A stretch of DNA of 15,448 bases from Candidatus Heimdallarchaeota archaeon (GCA_027364495.1 DAHXPE010000095.1:1-15448); one strand, 5' to 3'; shown: positions 1 to 7,010, counted from the stretch's first letter. The notes: generated by a model not told the origin, from the sequence alone. Numbers and translations: made by a program.

Positions 1-905
1 TTAGCACACAATACTGGTCCACCAGGTCTCATAGCTAATCCATGAAAAATAATATCTCCCAGATCATGTAATATTACTGGAGCTAAGTCTCTTTTTCCTA
101 CTGAGGTTCCAGCATTAATAAAGACGACATCATAACTTGCAATAGTTTTTTCTATGGCATTCCTTAAATCTTCTTCATTATCCTTGATTATTCCTACTTT
201 TATTGGTTTCCAATTTTCATCAAGGCAAAGATCAAATAAGTTAAAACTATTTATTTCTGGAATTTGACCTGGTGCAATAAAATTCCACGGTTCAGTTAAT
301 TCATCACCTGTGACAATAATTGCTATCGTAGGTAATTTTGATACTTTTATTTCCGTTATCCCAGCTGATAGTAGAAATCCTCTATCTACACTCCTAAGCT
401 TATGACCAGTTTCAAACAACATTTCTCCTTCTTTTATATCCTCACCTTTTTTAGAAATATTCTTACCGGGAGGTAAAACAGCATAAAGCTCTAAATAATC
501 GTTATCAATTTTATTTGTATCCTCTATCATAATTACTGCATTTGCTCCATCTGGAATAACACCGCCAGTTGGAACCTGCACTGCGAAACCTTTTTCTACT
601 TTTTTTAAAGGTGATACACCCATGTTTATTGAGTCTACTACCTTTACTAACATTGGATTACTTTCAGATGCTGAAAATGAATCTTCAGCTCGTATTGCAT
701 ATCCATCAACAGCTGATCTATCAAATGGTGGACTAGTTCTTTTTGCATAAATTGTTTCTTTTAGAATATAATTTTGAATGCTTGTTTCTTTTAAAAAAAG
801 AGTTATTATTGGTAAAGGTTCTAATTTTTTTACTGCAAGGTCGATCGCTTCTTGAACCTTCATGTTTTTACTAAACCCTTTCATTCTCACATCGTCAAAA
901 ACCAT
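1..905 (-). CDS. moeA: Second MoeA-family molybdopterin molybdenumtransferase (3' end outside window)
   Basis: This is the last visible gene of the tungstate operon and runs off the left edge, with 301 codons seen of the roughly 400 usual for MoeA. MoeA inserts molybdate or tungstate into adenylylated molybdopterin in the cytoplasm. Visible motifs are PPFDRSAVDGYAI (about 59-71), TGGVIPDGANAVIM (about 113-126), VTGDEL (about 199-203) and INAGTSVGKRD (about 263-273). It is divergent from its neighbour at 3383-5350: the usual SGGxS is INAGTS and the usual PGKP loop is PGGP (about 294-297). The ATG at 905 is supported by a GAGG site about 8 nt upstream that overlaps the TGA of the ATPase gene, giving a 10-nt gap. 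No C-terminal extension can be judged because the end is missing. Family assignment is firm. Its preference for Mo or W is unknown. Confidence 0.93.
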   Translation of the reverse strand, partial: MVFDDVRMKGFSKNMKVQEAIDLAVKKLEPLPIITLFLKETSIQNYILKETIYAKRTSPPFDRSAVDGYAIRAEDSFSASESNPMLVKVVDSINMGVSPLKKVEKGFAVQVPTGGVIPDGANAVIMIEDTNKIDNDYLELYAVLPPGKNISKKGEDIKEGEMLFETGHKLRSVDRGFLLSAGITEIKVSKLPTIAIIVTGDELTEPWNFIAPGQIPEINSFNLFDLCLDENWKPIKVGIIKDNEEDLRNAIEKTIASYDVVFINAGTSVGKRDLAPVILHDLGDIIFHGLAMRPGGPVLCA

Positions 906-915
906 GGTACTATCC

Positions 916-1662
916 TCAGAAAATTATCCTACCTGAAAGAAAATCAGCTGTTTCTTGAATTTCAGGTTTAGAAAATAATTTATTGGTATCACCATATTCA
1001 ATTAATCTTCCATTAACTAAAACACCGAGTTTTGTGGATAATCTTTGTGCTTGAAATAAATTATGAGTCACAATTATAACTGTTCCTTTCTTTTCAATAA
1101 AACTTTTAATATTGGCTTCAATAATTTTAATGTTTGCTGGATCCAAATTTTGAGTGGGCTCATCTAAAATTAAAACGTCAGGCAGAAGTGCCATTGCACG
1201 AAGTAAACATACTCGCTGTTTTTCACCACCTGATAAAAGATTAACATTTCTCTTAACTAGATGGCTTAAATTAAACGATTCTATTAAATCATTAAGTCTA
1301 TCTCTATCAATTTTACGTTTACGTAATCTGTAACCATACTCAATATTATAAGAAACACTACCTTTAAAGAGTACTGGTGTTTGGTGAATAAAAATCATAT
1401 TTTTTCTAGCGTTTAAGAGTTTGGATTCATTATTTATTGGTATAATCTTCTCTGAGTTATAGGAATAAATTCCATTTGTTCTATTATAATTTAACAGCGC
1501 TATACACTTAAGTAGAGTAGTTTTTCCAGCTCCAGATGGTCCCACAATACCTAAAATATCTTGCCGATGAATTTCTAAATTAATATGTTCGATAATGGTC
1601 TGAGCATGATTGCCACGGTTACCGACGACACTAATGTTTTCAAGTGTAATTAAAGGAATCAT
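916..1662 (-). CDS. tupC: Tungstate ABC transporter ATP-binding protein
   Basis: This is the ATPase subunit that drives oxyanion import with the permease and binding protein encoded just upstream. All nucleotide-binding motifs are present: Walker A GPSGAGKTT (41-49), Q-loop Gln94, signature LSGGEKQR (143-150), Walker B VLILDE (163-168) and H-loop His200. At 248 aa it is a single-domain subunit without the C-terminal TOBE regulatory domain typical of ModC. That fits the TupC type, so no direct oxyanion feedback through this subunit is expected. Its ATG directly follows the TAA of tupB with no intervening base, and a GGGAG site sits just upstream inside the tupB 3' end, so translational coupling is likely. 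Assignment to tungstate rather than molybdate rests on the TupA-type binding protein in the operon. Confidence 0.93.
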   Translation of the reverse strand: MIPLITLENISVVGNRGNHAQTIIEHINLEIHRQDILGIVGPSGAGKTTLLKCIALLNYNRTNGIYSYNSEKIIPINNESKLLNARKNMIFIHQTPVLFKGSVSYNIEYGYRLRKRKIDRDRLNDLIESFNLSHLVKRNVNLLSGGEKQRVCLLRAMALLPDVLILDEPTQNLDPANIKIIEANIKSFIEKKGTVIIVTHNLFQAQRLSTKLGVLVNGRLIEYGDTNKLFSKPEIQETADFLSGRIIF

Positions 1663-2382
1663 TTAATCTCCCTTGATGATTTTAACATCTCGATGCTGAA
1701 TAAATGTTAAAATTAAGTTTATAAGAAAAGCTGTTGTTAATAGTATAATCCCTAAAGCTAAAGCTTCAGCCCATAAACCACCATCAATGTCTCTTCCTAT
1801 AGCCGTAGTTAAGGTTCTAGTCTTATAGCGGATGTTACCGCCAACAATGAGGACAGCGCCTATCTCGGAAATTGCTTCACCAAAGGCAGTAATAATAGAT
1901 GCTAGAATATCAGTCCTAATTTCACGTATTTGCATCCAGATCATTTGTCTACTATTAGCACCTAACGTGTAAGCTGCTTCACGAACAGTGAAATCAATAT
2001 TAGTTACTGCACTAGATACCAAACCAGCAATGATAGGAAATGCCAATAAAAACTGTGCTAAAATCATAGCTTGAGGAGTAAGAAGAATATTAAAGCCAAG
2101 TGATCCTATTGGACCAATGGGTGTAAAGAGGACAAAAATAAGCAAACCCATAACAACAGGTGGAAAGGACATCCCTGTATTAACTATTGTAAGGATTAAA
2201 CGTTTTCCAAAAAATTCTTTTGAGCCAATAACAATACCAAATGGGATGCCTAGTAGACAGGCGTAAAAAACAGCAAAGAGGGATATTTGAAGAGACAAAA
2301 AAGTAATCTGAATGGTCTCTGGATCTAAGGAGATTATTAATTGAATAGCTTTTATTAATGCATCGACTAAATTAGTAGCCAA
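1663..2382 (-). CDS. tupB: Tungstate ABC transporter permease, start at TTG 2382
   Basis: This is the membrane subunit of the TupABC importer. From the chosen start it is 239 aa with about five hydrophobic segments (about 25-53, 62-86, 99-124, 156-181 and 205-228). It carries the ABC permease EAA loop, EAAYTLGANSRQMIW (about 135-149), which docks onto the ATPase. The frame stays open to a TTG at 2445 that overlaps the tupA stop. I prefer the TTG at 2382 because GGAG lies 8 nt upstream of it (2391-2394), and because the protein then begins directly with the amphipathic helix and ISLDPE segment that open TupB proteins. This leaves a 47-nt gap after tupA. Function is well supported by motifs and by its position between tupA and tupC. 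Confidence 0.9.
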   Translation of the reverse strand: MATNLVDALIKAIQLIISLDPETIQITFLSLQISLFAVFYACLLGIPFGIVIGSKEFFGKRLILTIVNTGMSFPPVVMGLLIFVLFTPIGPIGSLGFNILLTPQAMILAQFLLAFPIIAGLVSSAVTNIDFTVREAAYTLGANSRQMIWMQIREIRTDILASIITAFGEAISEIGAVLIVGGNIRYKTRTLTTAIGRDIDGGLWAEALALGIILLTTAFLINLILTFIQHRDVKIIKGD

Positions 2383-2390
2383 GGTTGGTT

Positions 2391-2394
2391 CTCC
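2391..2394 (-). promoter_or_regulatory. Ribosome binding site that fixes the tupB start
   Basis: GGAG on the minus strand, 8 nt before TTG 2382. No comparable purine run precedes the upstream TTG at 2445, which lies within the tupA 3' end. Confidence 0.6.
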
Positions 2395-2429
2395 GGGAAA
2401 AAAAAATGAATTAGGAATTAAAAATTTTT

Positions 2430-3395
2430 CTACTTTAATCCCCAAAAATTAAGCTCTGAACTGGACATTTGACTTTTATAAATGTCAAAATCAGCGAAAA
2501 ATACTTGTTTACCATTAATTTTGTAATTATTAATTTCAGCTTGACCTTTTGATGATATAAGCCATTGAACATACTCTTTTGCCACATCAAATTTTATGTT
2601 GACATTTGAAAACTTAGCTGGATTGACAAGTATTACTCCATAAGGGTTTTGCCAATTGGGATCACCAGTTGGGTTTTGTGCTAAAATTTCTAGGTTCAAA
2701 CTATTGTTCATAAAAAGAAATGTTGCTCTATCAGTTAACGTATAAGCTCCTTTAGTTGATGCAGTTGTCAAGGTTTTACTCATTCCAGAACCTGATTCCT
2801 GATACCACGGATTTGCAGATGCCCAAGTAGCACTATTACTATCAATGGCTATTCCAGAGGCATTCCATAATTCCAATTCCTTGACATTAGTTCCTGAATT
2901 ATCTCCTCTGCTTACAAATGTAATTTTATCTCTATTGGCGTATAATTTTTGAAACACTTGTGTTGCGTTCGTCATTCCCATCACATGGGCAGGATCAGAA
3001 CTTGAGCCAACCAAAACAAAATCATTGTGCATCAAACTTACTCTGTGAATACCATAACCTTCTGCAATAAATTGGTCTTCTAATGATCTAGCATGGACCA
3101 TGACCACATCAGCTAATCCCTGTCTAGCAGCTTCCAATGCAGCTCCCGTCCCAACAGCCACAACATTCACTGTTATGTTTGTATCGACATTCATCAATGG
3201 ATGAAGATAATCCAATAGACCTGAATTGTCTGTGGATGTTGTGGTATATAATGTAATTGTTTCTTGAGGCTTACTAACAGAACCAGGATTATTAGTTGAA
3301 CTTGGTAGTGAAAAATATACCAGTCCACTTACTGCAATTATTATGATAATAACTGCAGCTCCGACATATAAAAAAGAGTTGCTTATTTTTTCCAT
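2430..3395 (-). CDS. tupA: Tungstate-binding protein of the ABC transporter, membrane-anchored
   Basis: This is the extracytoplasmic tungstate receptor that delivers oxyanion to TupBC. The TupA hallmarks are clear: TTTSTDNSGLL (51-61), the VGTGAALEAARQGLADVVMVHARSLE segment (about 81-106, with the family's VHA), NDFVLVG (124-130), SRGDNSGTN (162-170), WYQESGSGM (197-205) and AYTLTDRATF (217-226). The TTTSTxxSGLL motif distinguishes TupA from ModA and WtpA. Residues about 9-30 form one hydrophobic helix followed by a Ser/Thr/Pro/Asn-rich linker. There is no Cys lipobox, so anchoring by an uncleaved helix is likely, as in many archaeal binding proteins. The ATG at 3395 overlaps the end of the upstream moeA fusion by 13 nt, with GGTGA upstream, so the two are translationally linked. 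Confidence 0.93.
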   Translation of the reverse strand: MEKISNSFLYVGAAVIIIIIAVSGLVYFSLPSSTNNPGSVSKPQETITLYTTTSTDNSGLLDYLHPLMNVDTNITVNVVAVGTGAALEAARQGLADVVMVHARSLEDQFIAEGYGIHRVSLMHNDFVLVGSSSDPAHVMGMTNATQVFQKLYANRDKITFVSRGDNSGTNVKELELWNASGIAIDSNSATWASANPWYQESGSGMSKTLTTASTKGAYTLTDRATFLFMNNSLNLEILAQNPTGDPNWQNPYGVILVNPAKFSNVNIKFDVAKEYVQWLISSKGQAEINNYKINGKQVFFADFDIYKSQMSSSELNFWGLK

Positions 3396-5350
3396 TTTAC
3401 TTCACCAATAAATTTTTCTACGTAGTTTCGAAATCCTTGAGTTTTAAAAGTTAAAAGAAGCTGTTTAACAGCTTCTTTTTCAATACTTCTTTTGTTAATT
3501 AATAGATCGTATCTCTCCTCAGCCAAGGGAATAAAATCTATGTTGAATAGGTCGGCAAATGTTTTAATACCAATTGATACATCGACAATACCACGAACAA
3601 CGGCATTAACGGTAGCACTATGCGAGGAAGCTACCGTGTTATAACCAATGATTTTCCTTTGTAACTTCTCAAAGGGCATATTTATTTCCGTAGCTAGTTT
3701 ATGCAGGAGGCTATCTAATAAAACCCTAGTTCCTGATCCTTCTATTCGATTCATAAAAGTAATATCGTCGCGTAGTAAGTCTTTTATGCCAGTAATGTTT
3801 TTAGGATTTCCTTTTGGTATATATAATCCTTGAATTCGATTGTACCCTTTAACTAGTTCAATTTTAGTAGTAAGATTCATTTTTTCGATGAATGGCATAT
3901 TATATTCACCAGTTTCTTCATCTAAAAGGTGAGAACCAGCAATATCACATTCATCTCTACCAAGAGAGGAAAGGCCTCCCGAAGATCCTGTGAATATTAA
4001 TTTCGTATTTATGCCCGGGAAAAGGTTTTTATAATAAGTGAAAAGTCGGTCAATAACAAAATCATGACTTCCTACAAAAATTATTTCAGGAATAGCCAAA
4101 ACTTTTTGAAATAATGTTACTTCAACAATCTCACCTGGACTAAGAATTGTTACATTATCTGGAATCGTTATAAATCCATCTGCTCTTTCGAGTGCGGAAA
4201 CCGATCCACTATTTCCTTTAACTGGATAGATTCTGTATGAGTCACCTGACTTAAGTACATGGACGAGCTTGAACTGTGTTCGACCTGAAGTATTGAGTAT
4301 CTTTTGATTAACCGATGCAAAAATTGAATTCAATGTTTCAGATGATAAGTGGGACCATTTTTTAAGTAATGGGATTATAACAGTATTAAATGAAAAAATA
4401 GCTGAAGCAGGAAAACCAGGTAAAGTAATAATAAGTTTATTATCGATTATACCAGCAGCAAGGGGTTTACCGGGTTTTGAAGAAACACCATGAAATAATA
4501 ATCGTCCACCTAACTCAGTAATAGCACGATACGAATAATCCCCTTCTCCAGCTGAAGTCCCACCAGAAAGTATGAGAATATCAACAGTTTTCACTGAATT
4601 TTCAATTTTTCTTTTTAAGGATTTCATATCATCCAAGCAAATGCCTAAATCGATTGGTTGTGCACCAATATCAAGAAGCAGGTTTCGAACGATTATTGAA
4701 TTGCTATCATAAATTGAACCGAATTCAAGTGGTGTACCTGGACGTTTGAGTTCGTTTCCTGTTGACAAAACTCCGATTACAATTTTTTTTTGTACTTTGA
4801 CTGAATTAATACCTAAAGAAGCAAGAATACCTAATTTTACGGAGGAAAGAACCTGCCCGGATCGAAGAACGGTTTCTCCAAACATTATATCAGAACCAGC
4901 TGAATCAATATTTTCTTGAGGCGAGACTGGTCTGTAAAATAATACTTCAGATTCAGATTTTTTAGATGTATTTTCAACCATTATCACAGCATTAGCTCCA
5001 CGTGGTATAGGAGCACCAGTTGCAATCTCAAAACATGTATTAGTTTCTGATAATGTCTTTGTTGTTGTGTCCCCTGCTCGTATGTCTCCTACTATCTTGA
5101 AAATAACTGGATGAGTTTCGTCAATAGTATAAGTTTCTTCAGCATTAACAGCATAGCCATCCATTAGGCTACGGTCGAATGGTGGAATATCAACGGCCGC
5201 AGTAACATCTTCCATTAAAATTCTATTTCGAGCTTTTTCCAAATGAACTTCCTCAATTTCGGGTTCAAAAGAAAAATTTGAAAAAATCAACTCTTGAGCT
5301 TTTTCTATTGTTATGAGATTTAAGAATTCCCTTTTGTTTGACTGACTCAT
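3383..5350 (-). CDS. moeA: MoeA fused to a C-terminal PBP-like (molybdate/tungstate-binding-type) domain
   Basis: This is the first gene of the tup operon, 655 aa. Residues 1-415 are a complete MoeA: PPFDRSLMDGYAV (56-68), TGAPIPRGANAVIM (111-124), STGNEL (196-201), SGGTSAGEGDYS (262-273), KPGKP (292-296) and LPGFPAS (310-316). Residues about 423-650 form a periplasmic-binding-protein-like domain of the type known fused to MoeA (Pfam PBP_like). Visible motifs there are VGSHD (426-430), GSSGGL (455-460), GRDECDIAGSHLLD (464-477) and RIEGSGTRVLLD (535-546). There is no signal peptide, so the domain acts in the cytoplasm. It could hold or sense oxyanion for the MoeA site, which is an inference. 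The MoeA active-site motifs are canonical, unlike those of the second MoeA in this operon. The ATG at 5350 lies about 30 nt from a TATA-like stretch, implying a very short leader. Confidence 0.94.
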   Translation of the reverse strand: MSQSNKREFLNLITIEKAQELIFSNFSFEPEIEEVHLEKARNRILMEDVTAAVDIPPFDRSLMDGYAVNAEETYTIDETHPVIFKIVGDIRAGDTTTKTLSETNTCFEIATGAPIPRGANAVIMVENTSKKSESEVLFYRPVSPQENIDSAGSDIMFGETVLRSGQVLSSVKLGILASLGINSVKVQKKIVIGVLSTGNELKRPGTPLEFGSIYDSNSIIVRNLLLDIGAQPIDLGICLDDMKSLKRKIENSVKTVDILILSGGTSAGEGDYSYRAITELGGRLLFHGVSSKPGKPLAAGIIDNKLIITLPGFPASAIFSFNTVIIPLLKKWSHLSSETLNSIFASVNQKILNTSGRTQFKLVHVLKSGDSYRIYPVKGNSGSVSALERADGFITIPDNVTILSPGEIVEVTLFQKVLAIPEIIFVGSHDFVIDRLFTYYKNLFPGINTKLIFTGSSGGLSSLGRDECDIAGSHLLDEETGEYNMPFIEKMNLTTKIELVKGYNRIQGLYIPKGNPKNITGIKDLLRDDITFMNRIEGSGTRVLLDSLLHKLATEINMPFEKLQRKIIGYNTVASSHSATVNAVVRGIVDVSIGIKTFADLFNIDFIPLAEERYDLLINKRSIEKEAVKQLLLTFKTQGFRNYVEKFIGEVKWKK

Positions 5351-5368
5351 GTCTGTAATCTCTGTTTT

Positions 5369-5380
5369 CTTAAAAATAAA
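5369..5380 (-). promoter_or_regulatory. Probable TATA-box region of the moeA-tupABC-moeA operon
   Basis: On the minus strand this reads TTTATTTTTAAG, beginning 30 nt before the ATG at 5350. That spacing suits an archaeal promoter with a very short leader. An imperfect palindrome (5382-5395) lies directly upstream, where a BRE or operator would be. It is an AT-rich match, so confidence is modest. Confidence 0.4.
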
Positions 5381-5381
5381 G

Positions 5382-5395
5382 TTAGGTCGATCTAA
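5382..5395. promoter_or_regulatory. Imperfect palindrome, candidate operator
   Basis: TTAGGTCGATCTAA matches its own reverse complement at 12 of 14 positions and has a TCGA core, unusual in this AT-rich gap. It abuts the putative TATA region of the tungstate operon and lies in the divergent gap shared with the MoaD-like genes. A tungstate-responsive repressor site is possible. No ModE or TunR-like gene is in the window. Confidence 0.35.
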
Positions 5396-5402
5396 TTCAG
5401 AG

Positions 5403-5416
5403 TAATAAATTTATTA
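5403..5416. repeat. Perfect 14-bp AT-only palindrome in the divergent promoter region
   Basis: TAATAAATTTATTA is exactly self-complementary and lies 7 bp from the palindrome at 5382-5395. Composition makes AT-only palindromes fairly likely by chance here. It may be a second operator half or nothing. Confidence 0.3.
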
Positions 5417-5463
5417 GCATATATTGATAACCAAAATAAAGAGCACTAATTTCAACTTCAAAA

Positions 5464-5475
5464 AAGATATAAATG
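5464..5475 (+). promoter_or_regulatory. TATA box for the first MoaD-like gene
   Basis: AAGATATAAAT, with an A-rich BRE-like stretch before it, lies 30-40 nt upstream of the ATG at 5504. It predicts a transcription start around 5494-5498 and a leader of about 10 nt or less. Confidence 0.5.
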
Positions 5476-5503
5476 TTCATGCTGATATTGTGTATGAAGG
5501 CTT

Positions 5504-5824
5504 ATGGCATTAAACATTCATTTGTATGGCTTTTTGAAAAAGAAATTTGATCCACAAGCAAAAATGTCCGAGAATACAATAATAACAGTTGACTATGTTC
5601 CAGGTGAGCAATTCAGTCAGTTACTTACAAGATTACATTTAGAAAAAGATGAAATGGGAGATTGTTTTATTAATAATAAGGTCGTATCTGAAAACACTCT
5701 TGTCCAAGATAATGCAAGGATAGCGTTATTTGGAACTGGTATGAATCTGTTATGTGGTGGACAACACTTGAAAGGACATGGATACATAGCAGAAAAGCCT
5801 CTAAAAAAGATAAATTATTTTTAA
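5504..5824 (+). CDS. MoaD/ThiS-like beta-grasp protein, copy 1
   Basis: 106 aa, read divergently from the tungstate operon. The pattern is that of a small beta-grasp (ubiquitin-like) sulfur carrier: an opening strand IHLYGFLKKKF (about 5-15), a central GDCFINNKVV (52-61) like the FVNGxxV strand of MoaD/ThiS, then NARIALFGTGM (70-80) like the gDxValfP strand. Gly85-Gly86 sits where the C-terminal GG of MoaD would be, but a 20-residue tail follows, beginning QHLKGHGYI. A second copy starting at 5980 has the same length and tail. Active MoaD ends in GG and is adenylylated there, so this protein would need trimming, or it is not a conventional carrier. Context (MoeA, TupABC, MoaA) points to Mo/W cofactor work. 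The beta-grasp call is moderate and the exact function unknown. Confidence 0.72.
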   Translation: MALNIHLYGFLKKKFDPQAKMSENTIITVDYVPGEQFSQLLTRLHLEKDEMGDCFINNKVVSENTLVQDNARIALFGTGMNLLCGGQHLKGHGYIAEKPLKKINYF

Positions 5825-5979
5825 TAATGAGTAAGAGGGAAAAGGAAGGCAAGTTACAAAAAGAATATTTCATAACATCTAAGTTAAAAAAAATTAATAA
5901 GAGAGAAAATACTGTAAATAGAAAATGTATCAAAATATAGAAAAACATAGTGAAAAAATGTTTACTAAGGTCTGCTGAG
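5825..5979. other. Gap between the two MoaD-like genes
   Basis: 155 bp, A-rich and probably non-coding. An AT-rich TATA-like stretch lies at about 5931-5939 (CAAAATATA), about 45 nt before the ATG at 5980, so the second copy may have its own weak promoter. A 37-codon lysine-rich frame at 5827-5940 has no ribosome binding site and looks like composition. Confidence 0.4.
5967..5970 (+). promoter_or_regulatory. Ribosome binding site fixing the start of MoaD-like copy 2
   Basis: AAGG lies 9 nt before the ATG at 5980. The frame also has a GTG at 5950, but starting there adds ten residues absent from the paralogue. The ATG gives exactly the same length as copy 1. Confidence 0.6.
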
Positions 5980-6300
5980 ATGTTAAAGGTTCATGTTTAT
6001 GGTTTTCTAAAGAAAAAATTCGATTCTGAAGCAAAGTTATCAGAAAGTATTATTTTGACCATAGATCATATTCAAAATGAAACATTCTGTGATTTCCTAC
6101 AACGAATGAATTTAGTGGAATCTGAATTAGGTGATTGTTTCATCAATGGAAAAATTGCTGAAAATAGTTTTATTATTCCTGAAAATGCTAGGATAGGATT
6201 ATTTAGTACAGGAATGAGACTTCTTGATGGTGGACAACATATAAAAGGGCATGGATATATAACAAAGCCTATTCCTGTAAAAATTAATACTTGGAGCTAA
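5980..6300 (+). CDS. MoaD/ThiS-like beta-grasp protein, copy 2
   Basis: 106 aa, the same length as copy 1 and roughly half identical to it, so this is a tandem duplication that has diverged. Shared segments are YGFLKKKFD near the N-terminus, GDCFING (51-57), NARIGLF (69-75) and the distal GGQHIKGHGYI (84-94). Gly84-Gly85 is followed by a 21-residue tail. The stretch from GG to the end of HGYI is the best-conserved part of the pair, so the tail is under selection rather than drift. The conserved Cys in GDCFIN (Cys53) and two His in the tail (His87, His91) are visible in both copies. The gene ends 26 bp from the convergent DinB-fold gene. It could be a sulfur carrier needing proteolysis, or a beta-grasp protein with another job. 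Confidence 0.72.
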   Translation: MLKVHVYGFLKKKFDSEAKLSESIILTIDHIQNETFCDFLQRMNLVESELGDCFINGKIAENSFIIPENARIGLFSTGMRLLDGGQHIKGHGYITKPIPVKINTWS

Positions 6301-6312
6301 AATAATATTATT
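6301..6312. repeat. 12-bp perfect palindrome in a convergent gap
   Basis: AATAATATTATT lies between the ends of the MoaD-like gene and the DinB-fold gene. It may contribute to transcription termination, but it is short and AT-only. Confidence 0.25.
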
Positions 6313-6326
6313 CTTTGACTTGATAA

Positions 6327-6824
6327 TTAAAGGTAAGAATATAAAAGAGGTGGATTAAGATCAAGCAGCCTTAAATAAGTACATAGTTGACCTCTATGAT
6401 GAATCATTTCTTCAAGTGCTGTTCGAATTGCTTCCAGTCCAGTCTGTGACCACCAAGGTTTCCAAACTTCAAAGGTAACAATTTTTCTAGTATCTTTCTC
6501 GGTTAATTTATTTTTAAAGTCATTAATAAATGATTTTAGCCTTGAAGAATAATTCAGCAATATTTCTGGACTATTTATATCTTCTAATTCAATTTTAAAA
6601 GAATCAAATATTTCTTGAGTGAGAATTGTTTGTTCTACTCCTTTGAGATAGTAATAGGGACTATTTAATGCATGGTATGACAGCCATCTAATTGAATTGA
6701 GATTTTTATTAGGGGTAAAATCTAATTTATCTATGGGAATAATCTCTATGGCTTTTTCTAGTACTGGGTGAATTTCATTTTCCATATAAGATAAAATATA
6801 TTTTGCAATTTCTAGATCACTCAT
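6327..6824 (-). CDS. DinB-fold (DinB/YfiT-like putative metal-dependent) protein
   Basis: 165 aa from the ATG at 6824. The frame extends to a GTG three codons earlier, but the ATG is preceded by GTGA at usable distance. DinB-superfamily proteins are four-helix bundles that bind a metal and often act as thiol-dependent transferases or detoxification enzymes. Visible here are a helical N-terminal half with a His in SYHAL (about His51 in this numbering) and the C-terminal signature EEMIHHRGQL (about 138-147), followed by TYLRLLDLNPP, which closely matches the family's HRGQ...YLR..G..PP ending. The first His of the common HxxxH ligand pair appears as Glu. No neighbour indicates a substrate. It lies downstream of moaA on the same strand but behind a terminator-like hairpin and with its own upstream palindrome. 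Confidence 0.8.
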   Translation of the reverse strand: MSDLEIAKYILSYMENEIHPVLEKAIEIIPIDKLDFTPNKNLNSIRWLSYHALNSPYYYLKGVEQTILTQEIFDSFKIELEDINSPEILLNYSSRLKSFINDFKNKLTEKDTRKIVTFEVWKPWWSQTGLEAIRTALEEMIHHRGQLCTYLRLLDLNPPLLYSYL

Positions 6825-6978
6825 TTTTTTCACTCTATTTTGTTGAATAAGTTTATTTTATTATTTTTCCCTAATATTTAATATTAGTTAGATGTCGCGA
6901 AGATAACAATCATTCGAAAATAGAAATTAAACCTATTATAGCATCTTTCTCCTACCAGAGTCCTTTCTAATCTTAGTG
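6825..6978. other. Promoter region of the DinB-fold gene
   Basis: The stretch holds no gene. On the minus strand an A/T run (about 6853-6869) can serve as TATA box. It is preceded by a 17-bp inverted repeat at 6871-6887. Weak or no other signal is seen. Confidence 0.4.
6871..6887. promoter_or_regulatory. Perfect inverted repeat, candidate operator of the DinB-fold gene
   Basis: Arms CTAATATT and AATATTAG around a single central T give 8-bp perfect arms. It lies 47-63 bp upstream of the ATG at 6824, directly before the putative TATA stretch. It contains only two G/C pairs, so chance is not excluded. Confidence 0.4.
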
Positions 6979-7006
6979 AAAAATAATTTTCTACACAAAT
7001 GTATAG
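6979..7006 (-). terminator. Stem-loop and T-run after moaA
   Basis: On the minus strand CTATAC-ATTT-GTGTAG (6-bp stem with one G-U pair) starts a few bases after the moaA stop. It is followed by a T-rich run (ATTATTTTTC). It probably ends the moaA transcript. Confidence 0.5.
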
Positions 7007-7010
7007 ATTT

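Noticed and set aside
3648..3833. Short plus-strand frame inside the MoeA-PBP fusion
   Set aside because: Lies antisense to a conserved domain and has no family features. Likewise the frames at 7717-7923 (inside moaA), 5670-5948 (across the MoaD-like gene) and 9958-10668 (across the MFS gene).
5827..5940. 37-codon basic peptide between the MoaD-like genes
   Set aside because: No ribosome binding site, composition simply reflects an A-rich spacer, and the paralogous gene has no such neighbour.
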